Shown here: positions 50,584-59,345 of the stretch, piece by piece
Numbering within the stretch: position 1 is the first letter of the stretch
How the letters are laid out: each line of letters begins with the position of its first letter
Assembly: GCF_014596475.1 (NCBI RefSeq)
Contig: NZ_MECJ01000029.1
Coordinates: forward strand, 558,001-622,000
DNA: 64,000 nucleotides
Origin: Streptomyces sp. CBMA152
Lineage (GTDB): Bacteria; Actinomycetota; Actinomycetes; Streptomycetales; Streptomycetaceae
Direction of reading: 5' to 3'
Position numbers and translations under genes: made by a program
The notes under the pieces: generated by a model
What the model was told of the DNA's origin: nothing
Seen by the model: the letters and a program-made list of their open reading frames with translations, nothing else
Database searches by the model: none

Positions 50584-51966
50584 ATGGCAGCCAGGCCTCT
50601 AGTCGCCCGCCAGCCCAATGAACGGCTGCAGGCGCTCATCCAGGAAGCCGGGTGCTCCAACGCGGGTCTCGCCCGGCGCGTCAACATGGTCGGCGCCGAA
50701 CGCGGGCTCGACCTTCGCTACGACAAGACATCGGTGGCTCGCTGGCTCCGCGGCCAGCAGCCCAGGGGACGGGCGCCGGGGATCATCGCCGAGGCGCTCG
50801 GGCGCAAGCTCGGGCGGACGGTGACGATCGACGAGATCGGCATGGCCAACGGCAAGAACCTGGCGTCGGGGGTGGGCCTGCAGTTCTCGCCCACCGTCCT
50901 CGGCGCCATCGAGCAGGTCTGCGAGCTGTGGCGCAGCGACGTGGGCCGACGCGACTTCCTGACCGGCTCCACGGTCGCCGCCTCCGCGCTCGTCGAGCCG
51001 AGCCGCGACTGGCTGATCACCGGGGCGGACGCGCAGGTCGCGCGGAGCGCCGGGCAGCGGGTCGGGGTCGCGGACGTCGACGCGGTACGGGCGATGACCG
51101 AGGCGCTGGTCGAGCTCGACCACCGGTTCGGCTCCGGGCACGTGCGCCCGGTCGTCGTCCACTACCTCAACAGCGTGGTCTCCGGGCTGCTCGCGGGCTC
51201 CTACCGCGAGACGGTCGGGCGCCAGCTGTTCGCGGCGGTGGCGCGGCTCACGGAGCTGGCGGGCTACATGGCCGTCGACACCGGCCAGCCGGGCCTGGCC
51301 CAGCGCTACTACATCCAGGCCCTGCGGCTCGCCCAGGCGGCCGGGGACCGGGGCTACGGCGGTTACGTGCTCGCCGCGTCCATGAGCCACCTCGCGGCGC
51401 AGCTGGGCAACCCGCGCGAGATCGCCCAGCTGGCCCGGGCCGCCCAGGAGGGATCCCGGGGCCGGGTCACCCCGCGCGCGGAGGCGATGTTCTTCGCGGC
51501 CGAGGCACGCGGCCACGCGCTCCTCGGCGACGCGCGCACCTGCCAGATCGTGGCCGGGCGCGCGCTCGCGGCGATGGAGCAGGCGTCGGCGGAGTCCGGC
51601 GACGACCCGTCCTGGATCGCCCACTTCGACCACGCCTACCTCTCCGACGAACTCGCGCACTGCCACCGCGACCTCGGCCAGCCCGAGGCGGCCGCACGCC
51701 GAGCCGAGGAGTCGCTGGCGGGCCACCCCGAGACCCGCGCGCGGCGCCGGGCGATCGGACTGATCCTGCTGGCCACCGCCCAGGTCCAGCAGCGCGAGGT
51801 GGAACTGGCCTGCTCCACCGGCACGCGCGCGGTGGACCTCCTCTCGACCCTGCGCACCAACCGGGGCGCGGACTACCTGGACGACCTCCAGCAGCGCCTT
51901 GAGCCGTACGCGGACGAGCCGGCGGTACGGGAGTTCGGGGCGCGCCTGGAGCTGCAGGCGGCGTGA
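50584..51966 (+). CDS. NsdA-like HTH/TPR transcriptional regulator
   Basis: A 460-residue protein. The N-terminal 75 residues form an HTH-like region (LQALIQEAGCSNAGLARRVN, YDKTSVARWLRGQQPRGRAP). A linker with RRDFLTGSTVAASALV follows; the remaining 300 residues are TPR-like helices (for example GYMAVDTGQPGLAQRYYIQA, AMFFAAEARGHALLGDARTC, DELAHCHRDLGQPEAAARRA). The layout matches NsdA-type regulators, which in S. coelicolor repress antibiotic production and sporulation. ATG 50584 follows GGGGG 5 bases upstream. Confidence 0.82.
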   Translation: MAARPLVARQPNERLQALIQEAGCSNAGLARRVNMVGAERGLDLRYDKTSVARWLRGQQPRGRAPGIIAEALGRKLGRTVTIDEIGMANGKNLASGVGLQFSPTVLGAIEQVCELWRSDVGRRDFLTGSTVAASALVEPSRDWLITGADAQVARSAGQRVGVADVDAVRAMTEALVELDHRFGSGHVRPVVVHYLNSVVSGLLAGSYRETVGRQLFAAVARLTELAGYMAVDTGQPGLAQRYYIQALRLAQAAGDRGYGGYVLAASMSHLAAQLGNPREIAQLARAAQEGSRGRVTPRAEAMFFAAEARGHALLGDARTCQIVAGRALAAMEQASAESGDDPSWIAHFDHAYLSDELAHCHRDLGQPEAAARRAEESLAGHPETRARRRAIGLILLATAQVQQREVELACSTGTRAVDLLSTLRTNRGADYLDDLQQRLEPYADEPAVREFGARLELQAA

Positions 51967-52144
51967 GGGGCGAGCCGCGCCTCGCAGGGGGCGCGGCTCG
52001 CAGGCTCCATACGACACAGGGGAGTGCGCCGGGGGGAACCGGAGGGAGCGCGTCGGGCGTCCCGGGACAGGTGGGCGTGGCACCCCGATGGGGGACCCGG
52101 TAGCGTGACCCGACGTTCCGTAGATCCCACGCGTAGGAGTCCCG

Positions 52145-53704
52145 GTGACGCAGAGCCGACAGGGTGACGAGCCGCAGCTGCCCGCTGTACGGCCCGCACA
52201 CGAGGGCGTCGTGCTGCCCGCCGAAGGATCCGCCCCCTGGCCCCCGGCCCCGCAGGCGGCGCCGCCCGCCGGGCAGTCCTGGGGCCAGCCGTGGGGCCCG
52301 GACCGGCCCGAGCAGCCCGCGCAGGCACCGGCCGCGCAGGGCCCGGCGACCGTCTGGGCCCAGCCGCTGCCCGCCGAGACCACGGACGCCACGCAGTACA
52401 TCCCGCCCGTCCCGGCGTCCGACAACGGCTCGGAGGCGACGCAGTACCTGAGCGCACCCCCGGCCGGTACCTCGGAGGCGACGCAGTACCTGAGCGCGCC
52501 CCCGCCCGGCGCCTCGGAGGCGACGCAGTTCATCGCGCCCGTGCCCGCGGCCCCCGGCGCCTCGGACGCCACCCAGTACATCGCCCCCGTCCCCGGCCCG
52601 GCCGGCGCCTCCGAGGCGACGCAGTTCATCGCGCCCGTGCCCCCGGCCCCCGGCGGCGCGGAGGCCACCCAGTACCTCGCGCCCGTGCCCCCGGCGCCCC
52701 CCGGCGCCCTGCCGCCGGAGACTCCCGGCGGCGCCGACGCGACCCAGTACCTGCCGCCGGTCCCGGCGGCCTCGGCGGTCCCCGCGCCCCCGCAGGACAC
52801 CCCGTACGGCATACGTCCGGGCGAGCCCGGGGAGCGGCAGCCTCCCGCCGAGTTCGACAGCCTCTTCCGTACCGACGGGGCACCGCAGCCCCAACGCGGC
52901 GGCGAGACCCAGCAGTTGGGCCGGTTCAACACGGCCCCCTCGGTCCAGGTGCAGCCGCAGTCGCAGCCGCCGCAGTTCCAGCAGCCGCCGTCGGCCCAGC
53001 AGTACCAGCAGCAGCCCCCGCCGCCCGGTGACGCGTACGCGTACGACTCCTACGACGACGAGCCCCGGCGCCGCTCGCGCCTCGGCATCATCGCCGCCGT
53101 CGGTGTCGGCCTCGCGGTGGTCGGGCTCGGCGCCGGGTACCTCCTCAGCGGTGGCGGCGGCGACAGCAAGAAGGACGACAACACCCCGATCGCCGCGACC
53201 ACGCCGACCGCCGGCACCGACGGCGGCGCAAAGCCCGGCGACGACCCCGCCAAGGCGCAGGCCGTCGAGCTCGACAAGCTCCTCGCCGACAGCAACAACA
53301 GCCGCGACGCGGTGATCGGCGCGGTCGCGAACATCCGCAGCTGCGACAAGCTCGACGTGGCCGCCTCCACGCTGCGCGACGCGGCCAAGCAGCGCGGCGA
53401 CCTGGTCACCCGGCTCCAGAAGGTCGCCGTCGACAAGCTGCCGAACAACGCCAAGCTCACCGCCCAGCTCACCAAGGCGTGGCAGGCGTCCGCCTCCGCC
53501 GACAACCACTACGCCTCCTGGGCCGACCAGTCCGGCAAGGGCAAGGCCTGCAAGCACGGCGGCCACGCCCGTTACGGGCCGGAGGCGGCCCAGGGCGACC
53601 GCGCCAGCGGCGAGGCGACCGTCGCCAAGCAGCAGGCGGCGGGCCTGTGGAACGCGATCGCGGGCAAGTACGGCCTCACGAAGCGCTCCTCGTCCCAGCT
53701 CTGA
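52145..53704 (+). CDS. Membrane protein with eight (D/E)ATQ(Y/F) repeats
   Basis: A 519-residue protein. Residues 1-310 are Pro/Ala/Gln-rich and disordered and contain eight copies of (D/E)ATQ(Y/F), at about 81, 97, 111, 125, 141, 157, 173 and 198, most followed by IAPVP, IPPVP or LSAPP. Residues 314-335 form one transmembrane helix (LGIIAAVGVGLAVVGLGAGYLL) after a basic RRRSR stop. The extracellular 184 residues are helical with two cysteines (RSCDKL and KACKHG). The repeats look like threonine phosphorylation and FHA-docking sites. GTG 52145 is the start. Confidence 0.82.
   Translation: MTQSRQGDEPQLPAVRPAHEGVVLPAEGSAPWPPAPQAAPPAGQSWGQPWGPDRPEQPAQAPAAQGPATVWAQPLPAETTDATQYIPPVPASDNGSEATQYLSAPPAGTSEATQYLSAPPPGASEATQFIAPVPAAPGASDATQYIAPVPGPAGASEATQFIAPVPPAPGGAEATQYLAPVPPAPPGALPPETPGGADATQYLPPVPAASAVPAPPQDTPYGIRPGEPGERQPPAEFDSLFRTDGAPQPQRGGETQQLGRFNTAPSVQVQPQSQPPQFQQPPSAQQYQQQPPPPGDAYAYDSYDDEPRRRSRLGIIAAVGVGLAVVGLGAGYLLSGGGGDSKKDDNTPIAATTPTAGTDGGAKPGDDPAKAQAVELDKLLADSNNSRDAVIGAVANIRSCDKLDVAASTLRDAAKQRGDLVTRLQKVAVDKLPNNAKLTAQLTKAWQASASADNHYASWADQSGKGKACKHGGHARYGPEAAQGDRASGEATVAKQQAAGLWNAIAGKYGLTKRSSSQL
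52385..52765 (+). repeat. Coding repeat array for (D/E)ATQ(Y/F)
   Basis: The eight units of the protein above are spaced 14-16 residues apart (25 for the last) and are recognisable at the nucleotide level by gaggcgacgcagta and gacgccacccagta variants. Such near-identical units suggest growth by slippage or unequal recombination. Confidence 0.75.
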
Positions 53705-53746
53705 TGTTCCCGGAGCCGAGGTTCCCGGCTCCGAGGCGTGAGGCTT

Positions 53747-53785
53747 CCGTCCGTACGGGCCGTCGCGACCCCGCCGTACGGACGG
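53747..53785. terminator. Bidirectional terminator
   Basis: CCGTCCGTACGG (53747-53758) pairs perfectly with CCGTACGGACGG (53774-53785) between two convergent genes. A smaller hairpin, CGGAGCC/GGCTCCG (53711-53733), precedes it. Confidence 0.85.
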
Positions 53786-53792
53786 GCGCGCG

Positions 53793-55130
53793 TCAGCCCA
53801 GGGCCGACGCGTCCTCCAGCGTGCCGCTCACATCCGTGAAGCCCTTCTTCGCGGCCACCAGGCGCCCGTCCTTCACCACCTGGAACGTCACGTCCCGGTT
53901 GACGATCCGGGGGAAGTCCGGCGCCGCCAGCATGTCCTCGAACTTCCACCGCAGCGTCGGCGTCAGCCCGCCCGTGTCCACGCTGACGCCCTTGTTGAGC
54001 GCGCGGACCAGGTCGTGCGCGGCGACGTCGTTCTGGTCGAGCGACTCGATGACCCGCTTCAGGACCGTGTAGGCGATCCACGTCGTCTGGACGCCCGCGT
54101 CCGCCGCGTCGATCGTGTCGTCCCGGAACGCCTGTTCCCGGATGACCTCCTGCATCGGCGCCCAGCGCGCGTCGCCCGCCTCCGGGTACCAGCCGGTGAT
54201 GTACGCGCCCTCGAACGGGCCGTCCTTGCCGCCCGTACGGTCCACCAGCGGCTGGCCGACCGAGCCGAGCACGGAGGCGACCTGCACCTTCTGGTCGTCG
54301 CTCTCCACGCGCCGGAAGGAGTCGAAGAACGTCTCGGTCCGATCGCCCAGGACCGCCGTCACGCACCCCTTGCGCGCCCGGTCGGCCGCCGCCTTCTTGC
54401 CGATGTGGTCCGGCAGTCCGGGGTCGGCCCCGGCCTTCACGAGCGCGTCCTGGGCCTGCTGGGTGTAGTCGCTGACGTCGTCGGCCGTACGGATGTCGGC
54501 GGCCTGGCGGCGGTGGGCGGCGGACAGGCCCTCGTTGAGGAGCTGGGGCAGCAGGTCGCCGGAGACGGTGTCGGGCCGTACGAGCGCGACCTTGTCGCAC
54601 CACAGCGCCAACTGCTTGCCGCTGCCCGCCAGGAGGGTGGCCTGGCCTCCGTTGACGGGGTAGGAGAGCGCGCTGGAGAACTCCTCGTCGGAGACGCCGT
54701 AGCCGCCTATGTAGGGGATGCCCGCGGCTTCGAGCGGGGACATGAAGGCGCGGCCGTACTGGCTGTAGGAGCCGACGACCGCGACCGCGTGCGCCTTCAC
54801 CGCCTGGCGGGCGCACTCGGCGGCGCCGGTCGCGGTGTTCTGCTCGTTGCAGGTGAGGACGTCGAGGCGGTGGCCGTCGATGCCGCCGTGTGCGTTGACC
54901 CAGCGCGCGTACGCCTTCGCCATGGACGGCATTCCGGGCATATTGGTCGCACGGGTGCCGTCGGGCGCCCAGGTCATGACGGTGACAGGCTCCCTGGAGC
55001 CCCCCGCGGCTCCAGGGAGTGCGCCACAGCCGGAGAACAGCGCGGCCCCGGCCGCCGTTGACGCGACGACTAACGCGGCCGTCACGGACTTCCAGGGGCG
55101 GGAGGAGGAGGAGCTGCGCCATCCGGTCAT
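53793..55130 (-). CDS. ABC-type solute-binding lipoprotein (branched-chain amino-acid-type)
   Basis: A 445-residue lipoprotein of the periplasmic binding protein type 6 fold. The signal region ends AAGAALFSGC with the lipidated Cys. The mature part has VMTWAPDGTRATNMPGMPSM, GIDGHRLDVLTCNEQNTATG, AVVGSYSQYGRAFMSPLEAA and GVQTTWIAYTVLKRVI. No transporter genes lie beside it, so it may serve a distant ABC system or act as a receptor. ATG 55130 is chosen; the frame upstream (to 55181) lacks support. Confidence 0.85.
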   Translation of the reverse strand: MTGWRSSSSSRPWKSVTAALVVASTAAGAALFSGCGALPGAAGGSREPVTVMTWAPDGTRATNMPGMPSMAKAYARWVNAHGGIDGHRLDVLTCNEQNTATGAAECARQAVKAHAVAVVGSYSQYGRAFMSPLEAAGIPYIGGYGVSDEEFSSALSYPVNGGQATLLAGSGKQLALWCDKVALVRPDTVSGDLLPQLLNEGLSAAHRRQAADIRTADDVSDYTQQAQDALVKAGADPGLPDHIGKKAAADRARKGCVTAVLGDRTETFFDSFRRVESDDQKVQVASVLGSVGQPLVDRTGGKDGPFEGAYITGWYPEAGDARWAPMQEVIREQAFRDDTIDAADAGVQTTWIAYTVLKRVIESLDQNDVAAHDLVRALNKGVSVDTGGLTPTLRWKFEDMLAAPDFPRIVNRDVTFQVVKDGRLVAAKKGFTDVSGTLEDASALG

Positions 55131-55252
55131 GTCCCTGCACAATTCCGCCTCATGGGTAACGGGGGAGTGGGCATTGGTCAACGCTCGGTGACGCGCAGGT
55201 GAATTACGGGGGCAAGGGACGCCCCGAACAAGGGGAACGTACGATCGAACGC

Positions 55253-55750
55253 GTGCAGCAAGGTTCAGCCAGCTCTTCCCGTCGCGGCCGTCGCTCCTCC
55301 ACCATGGGCGGCATGCCGTTGAATGACATGCCGTGGTGGCGCTGGCGCGCGAACGTGCGCTCGGCGCTGCACATGCTCTCCGACGAGTCCTTCCACCAGG
55401 ACACCTGGCTGGCCGGGCGGGAGGGGTACGGGGACATCACCGACGCCGTCTACCGGCTGGTCGAGGACACCTGGCTGGACAACTGGTCGGCGGAGAAATA
55501 CGTCGGGACGGTCTTCCGCGACTCCGGCGAGGCCGCGCTGGTGGACGTCGCCGTGCTGCGGGTGCTGCGGATCATGCACCAGGTGGGGGCGGACGCGCCG
55601 ATCTCGGCGTTCGTGGCCCACCACGGCTGGCCCGAGGCGGTCCGCGCGGCCCGTGAGGCGCATGTGCGGCTCGCGGTGAACGACGCGGACGACCCGGACG
55701 CCGCGCCCCGCTCCCTTGAGGTCCTGCGGATCCAGACGCGCTCGGCCTGA
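55253..55750 (+). CDS. SCO4402-family protein
   Basis: A 165-residue protein of the NCBI SCO4402 family, unknown function. After a basic N-terminal segment (QQGSASSSRRGRRSSTMGG) it has MPWWRWRANVRSALHMLSDE, YGDITDAVYRLVEDTWLDNW, then SAEKYVGTVFRDSGEAALVD and a helical tail ending SLEVLRIQTRSA. GTG 55253 is the likely start; an upstream GTG at 55199 and an ATG at 55304 are possible. It lies 82 bases ahead of purU, as in S. coelicolor. Confidence 0.8.
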   Translation: MQQGSASSSRRGRRSSTMGGMPLNDMPWWRWRANVRSALHMLSDESFHQDTWLAGREGYGDITDAVYRLVEDTWLDNWSAEKYVGTVFRDSGEAALVDVAVLRVLRIMHQVGADAPISAFVAHHGWPEAVRAAREAHVRLAVNDADDPDAAPRSLEVLRIQTRSA

Positions 55751-55832
55751 GCCTCCCCAAGGGGTGTCCACGTACGGGTCCGCATCCTGAGCGATGGCCG
55801 GGGCGACCGGCCGCTTGTGGCATCCTGCCTGG

Positions 55833-56684
55833 ATGACTGACCAGTACGTCCTCACGCTCTCCTGCCCGGACAAACAGGGCATCGTGCACGCCGTGTCGAG
55901 CTATCTCTTCATCACCGGCTGCAATATCGAGGACAGTCAGCAGTTCGGAGACCGCGACTCGGGTCTCTTCTTCATGCGCGTCCACTTCTCGGCCGAGGCT
56001 CCGGTGACCGTCGACAAGCTGCGCGCCAGCTTCGCGGCCGTGGGCGACTCCTTCCAGATGGACTGGCAGATCCACCGCGCGGACGAGCGCATGCGGATCG
56101 TCCTGATGGTCTCCAAGTTCGGCCACTGCCTCAACGACCTGCTGTTCCGCTCGAAGATCGGCGCGCTGCCGGTGGAGATCGCGGCCGTGGTCTCCAACCA
56201 CACGGATTTCGCCGAACTCGTGTCCTCGTACGACATCCCCTTCCGCCACATCCCGGTGACGAAGGAGACGAAGGCGGCGGCCGAGGGCGAGCTGCTCGAT
56301 CTCGTACGGGAGGAGAACGTCGAGCTCGTCGTGCTCGCCCGCTATATGCAGGTCCTCTCGGACGACCTCTGCAAGCAGCTGAGCGGCCGGATCATCAACA
56401 TCCACCACTCGTTCCTGCCGAGCTTCAAGGGCGCGAAGCCGTACCACCAGGCGCACGCGCGCGGGGTGAAGCTGATCGGTGCCACCGCGCACTATGTGAC
56501 GGCGGACCTCGACGAGGGCCCGATCATCGAGCAGGAGGTCGAGCGGGTCGGCCACGAGGTCACCCCCGACCAGCTCGTCGCCATCGGCCGCGACGTGGAG
56601 TGCCAGGCGCTGGCGCGGGCCGTGAAGTGGCACGCCGAACACCGCATCCTGCTCAACGGCCGCCGTACGGTCGTCTTCGCCTAG
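55833..56684 (+). CDS. purU: Formyltetrahydrofolate deformylase PurU
   Basis: A 283-residue enzyme that hydrolyses 10-formyl-THF to formate and THF. Residues 1-75 form an ACT domain (YVLTLSCPDKQGIVHAVSSY, FFMRVHFSAEA). The formyltransferase-like part has NIHHSFLPSFKGAKPYHQAH, GATAHYVTADLDEGPIIEQE with the catalytic Asn/His/Asp set. ATG 55833 (MTDQYVLTLSC) fits the family start. Confidence 0.95.
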   Translation: MTDQYVLTLSCPDKQGIVHAVSSYLFITGCNIEDSQQFGDRDSGLFFMRVHFSAEAPVTVDKLRASFAAVGDSFQMDWQIHRADERMRIVLMVSKFGHCLNDLLFRSKIGALPVEIAAVVSNHTDFAELVSSYDIPFRHIPVTKETKAAAEGELLDLVREENVELVVLARYMQVLSDDLCKQLSGRIINIHHSFLPSFKGAKPYHQAHARGVKLIGATAHYVTADLDEGPIIEQEVERVGHEVTPDQLVAIGRDVECQALARAVKWHAEHRILLNGRRTVVFA

Positions 56685-56697
56685 CAGGCCACCTCGA

Positions 56698-57960
56698 TCA
56701 CAGCCTGCTGAGCGACGCCGTCGCGAAGAGCACGTCCCGGACCGCCTCGCGGTCGCCGCGTCGGCCCGCCGCCGCGTCCTCCGGCGGGACGTGCCCCGCG
56801 GCGAGCCGGCAGAACTCCACGCCGTCCACGGCGATATGCGCCACCACATGGTCGGGCGAGCCCTTGGCGGCCGGGGAGTCGAGCGCGATGAACCACTCGC
56901 CGCCGCCGGCGCCCTCGATCTCCAGGCACAGCGAGCGGCCCGGCGCGCCCGCCGTCACCAGACCGCGCGCCGGGGCCGCGAGGCCCGCGCGGCGGCGGGC
57001 CGCCAGCGCGCTCGGCAGGATCCGCGCCGCCAGGTCGATCATCTTGTGCAGATGCGCCCCGGACGGCGGCTCGTACGGGTAGTCCACCGCGTCCGCGATG
57101 TCGCCCGCGTGGATCCAGCACTCGAAGGCCCGGTCGAGGAACGCGTCCTTCAGCGGCAGCGCGAACTCGCCGTAGGGGACGTCCAGTTCGGCCACGCCCC
57201 GGCCCGCGAACGACACCGTACGGATCAGGCTGTGGCTGTGCTCGCGCCACGGCTCGCGCACCGCGCGCGTCAGCGGGAACCTCGTGGCGGTCCAGAACGC
57301 CTCGGTGCGCGCGGTCGGGCCCGCCGGCAGCGAGGAACCGGCCGGGTCCTCCAGGCCGAGCGCGGTCGCGACCAGCCCGTCCACCGCCATCAGATGCCCG
57401 ATCACCCCGGCCACGGTCGTGCGGCGGCTCACCTGCCGCTCGTGCTCGAACCACTTCAGCCGCACCGGCGCATGCCACTCCGCGTCCCCGAAGTCATTGA
57501 GCAGCGAGTCCAGACGGGCGGTCTCCGCGTCGTACGGAGCGGCCCAGTCCGGCACCGGGATACGGGCCGGGCGGCGCCCCAGACAGTTCTCCAGCACCCG
57601 GGAGCGCAGCAGCGGGTCCAGGTCCAGGCTGCGGTCGGTGTGCAGCAGCCCCACCGCGTCCCGCAGCCGCAGCGCCTCCTCCGCGCACGGCGCGCACTCG
57701 GTGAGGTGCGCCTCGACGGCCTCGGTCTCCTCGGTCGAGCACGCGGCGAGCGCCCACGCCCCGAGCAGGGACTTCAGCACGGCGTGCGAGCGCACCACGG
57801 GCTCGTCGCGCACCGGCTCGGGGGCCTGCGTCGGCATCGGCTCGGGCATGGCCGGGGGAAGCTCCTCGATGTCGTCGGCCGCGCGGCGCGGTGGCGGTAT
57901 GCGCGGCGTGCCGTTCTCGTCGTCGGGCAGCGCCGGTCCGTGCTCCACCGGCCCGTTCAC
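56698..57960 (-). CDS. Zinc-binding anti-sigma factor fused to a maleylpyruvate isomerase-like domain
   Basis: A 420-residue protein. An acidic, proline-rich N-terminus is followed by a zf-HC2 anti-sigma (ZAS) motif His85-x3-Cys89-x2-Cys92 in AHLTECAPCAEEA, with Cys74 upstream. Residues 140-420 form a mycothiol-dependent maleylpyruvate isomerase/DinB-like domain (VAGVIGHLMAVDGLVATALG, DRAFECWIHAGDIADAV, and a long helical tail). Its ATG overlaps the stop of the sigma factor gene (ATGA), so it probably inhibits that sigma factor. The fused domain may sense thiols. Confidence 0.87.
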   Translation of the reverse strand: MNGPVEHGPALPDDENGTPRIPPPRRAADDIEELPPAMPEPMPTQAPEPVRDEPVVRSHAVLKSLLGAWALAACSTEETEAVEAHLTECAPCAEEALRLRDAVGLLHTDRSLDLDPLLRSRVLENCLGRRPARIPVPDWAAPYDAETARLDSLLNDFGDAEWHAPVRLKWFEHERQVSRRTTVAGVIGHLMAVDGLVATALGLEDPAGSSLPAGPTARTEAFWTATRFPLTRAVREPWREHSHSLIRTVSFAGRGVAELDVPYGEFALPLKDAFLDRAFECWIHAGDIADAVDYPYEPPSGAHLHKMIDLAARILPSALAARRRAGLAAPARGLVTAGAPGRSLCLEIEGAGGGEWFIALDSPAAKGSPDHVVAHIAVDGVEFCRLAAGHVPPEDAAAGRRGDREAVRDVLFATASLSRL

Positions 57961-58538
57961 CGGGCGCGTCCGTAACCGGGCGGCGCGGAGCCCTCCGGCG
58001 GGCGGGTGTTGGCGGTGGACAGCAACTGGAGCCCGAGCCGCAGTCTGCGCCGGGCCTCGTCCTCGGTGATGGCGAGGTCGGCGGCGGCCTGCCGGTAGTT
58101 GCGGCGGCCGTGGTACGCGAGTTCGAGCGCCTGACGCAGGGGCGCGGGCATCGACGTCACGATGTAGTCGGCGCGGGCGGCGGCCGAGGCGCGCAGGACC
58201 TTCGCCTCCAGCTCCTCGGTGGAACCGCCGCCGTGCTCCGCGTACTGCGCGGCCTCGGCCTGGCGCAGTCGCAGTACGGCCTGGCGCTGGGTGAGCTTGG
58301 CGACCCAGGACCGCATGGACCCCTGCTTCGGGTCATAGGCATCGGGGTTCTCCCACACATACCCGAACACCTCGCGGGTGATCTGGTCGGCGGCGGAGTC
58401 GTCACCGAGGACGCGGTGGGCGAGGCTGTGCACGAGCGAGGCGAACCGGTCGTACAGCTCGCCGAGCGCGGCCGCCTCGCCGCGTGCCAGGCGCTGCTGC
58501 ATCCTGCGATCCCAGCGCGGTGGTGCGTCCTTCGCCAT
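57957..58538 (-). CDS. ECF-type RNA polymerase sigma factor
   Basis: A 193-residue ECF sigma factor. Region 2 spans about residues 25-90 (ELYDRFASLVHSLAHRVLGD, AADQITREVFGYVWEN), region 4 about 125-175 (MPAPLRQALELAYHGRRNYR, QAAADLAITEDEARRRLRLG). ATG 58538 has GGGGAG 4 bases upstream. It is cotranscribed and overlapped with its anti-sigma factor, and is divergent from a STAS gene whose product may belong to a linked partner-switch. Targets unknown. Confidence 0.9.
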   Translation of the reverse strand: MAKDAPPRWDRRMQQRLARGEAAALGELYDRFASLVHSLAHRVLGDDSAADQITREVFGYVWENPDAYDPKQGSMRSWVAKLTQRQAVLRLRQAEAAQYAEHGGGSTEELEAKVLRASAAARADYIVTSMPAPLRQALELAYHGRRNYRQAAADLAITEDEARRRLRLGLQLLSTANTRPPEGSAPPGYGRAR

Positions 58539-58768
58539 GCGGCTCCCCAACCGTGTGCCGTGTTGCCCGTTCCGTACCTTTTGTCCGTGCCCCTGTGCAC
58601 TCGTGTCCCTTCGAATGTAGTGCGGGGGTCCGAAAGACGCGCTCGTTTGCAGCAAGTGCGCCCCCGAAAGGGCAGGTCGTGGTAGGGCGCGAGGGGTTTC
58701 GTACGGCCCGGACCGGGCAGTCGCGCCAGGGACGGACGGGGACCGACTGCACAGAGAGGTCCGGACGC

Positions 58769-59143
58769 GTGACGCTGATGGTGAACGAGACCGAGCAGGG
58801 CGGATGGGCCGTGGTGTGCGTCCGGGGTGAACTGGACCTGGTGACGGCACCGCAGGTACGCCAGGCGGTCCACGAGGCGGTGGCGGCGGGCCGCCGCGAC
58901 CTGGTCCTGGACCTGTCCGGAGTCCTGTTCTGCGACTCCAGCGGCGTAGGAGTCCTGATCGCCTCCCGCCGCCTGATCCGCTCCTGCCAGGGCCGCCTCC
59001 GCCTGATCCTCCCGGCGAGGGGAGCGGTAGAGGGCTCCCACGTAAACCGAGTCCTGGCGGCACTGGGAGTGCGCCGCCTTTTCGATGTGTACGGGGATGT
59101 AGATGCAGCGGCGAGGGACGAGGCGGAACCGTTGTCGGCGTGA
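58769..59143 (+). CDS. STAS-domain anti-sigma factor antagonist
   Basis: A 124-residue single-domain STAS protein (SpoIIAA/RsbV/BldG type): WAVVCVRGELDLVTAPQVRQ, and the phosphorylation site DLSGVLFCDSSGVGVL with Ser57 of DSSG. GTG 58769 has GAGAGG 9 bases upstream. Dephosphorylated STAS proteins bind RsbW-like kinases and release sigma factors. The divergent ECF operon and the RsbW-like gene at 63494 are nearby, but a direct link is not shown. Confidence 0.88.
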   Translation: MTLMVNETEQGGWAVVCVRGELDLVTAPQVRQAVHEAVAAGRRDLVLDLSGVLFCDSSGVGVLIASRRLIRSCQGRLRLILPARGAVEGSHVNRVLAALGVRRLFDVYGDVDAAARDEAEPLSA

Positions 59144-59215
59144 GGCGAGATCGGAGGCTCACCGACAGCTGAGCTCTGTCGGCGTGAGCTGACGCCGGGG
59201 GCCACCTACGTTTTT

Positions 59216-59309
59216 AGGGGCGCGGGGAACTGCGCGAGCAACCAAGCACGGTCCGCACCTAAAAGATGCGACGGATCCCCCCGAACCCAGGGGCGCGGGG
59301 AACTGCGCG
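59216..59309. repeat. Dispersed repeat, two direct copies of one arm
   Basis: The 21-base arm (GGGGCGCGGGGAAC core) occurs twice in the same orientation at 59216-59236 and 59289-59309, 73 bases apart. Each is followed by a variant of the agcaacc...agcacgg tail. The left arm is absent here. Confidence 0.75.
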
Positions 59310-59345
59310 ACCAGCCAAAAACAACCCGCACCCGGCAAAACACCC

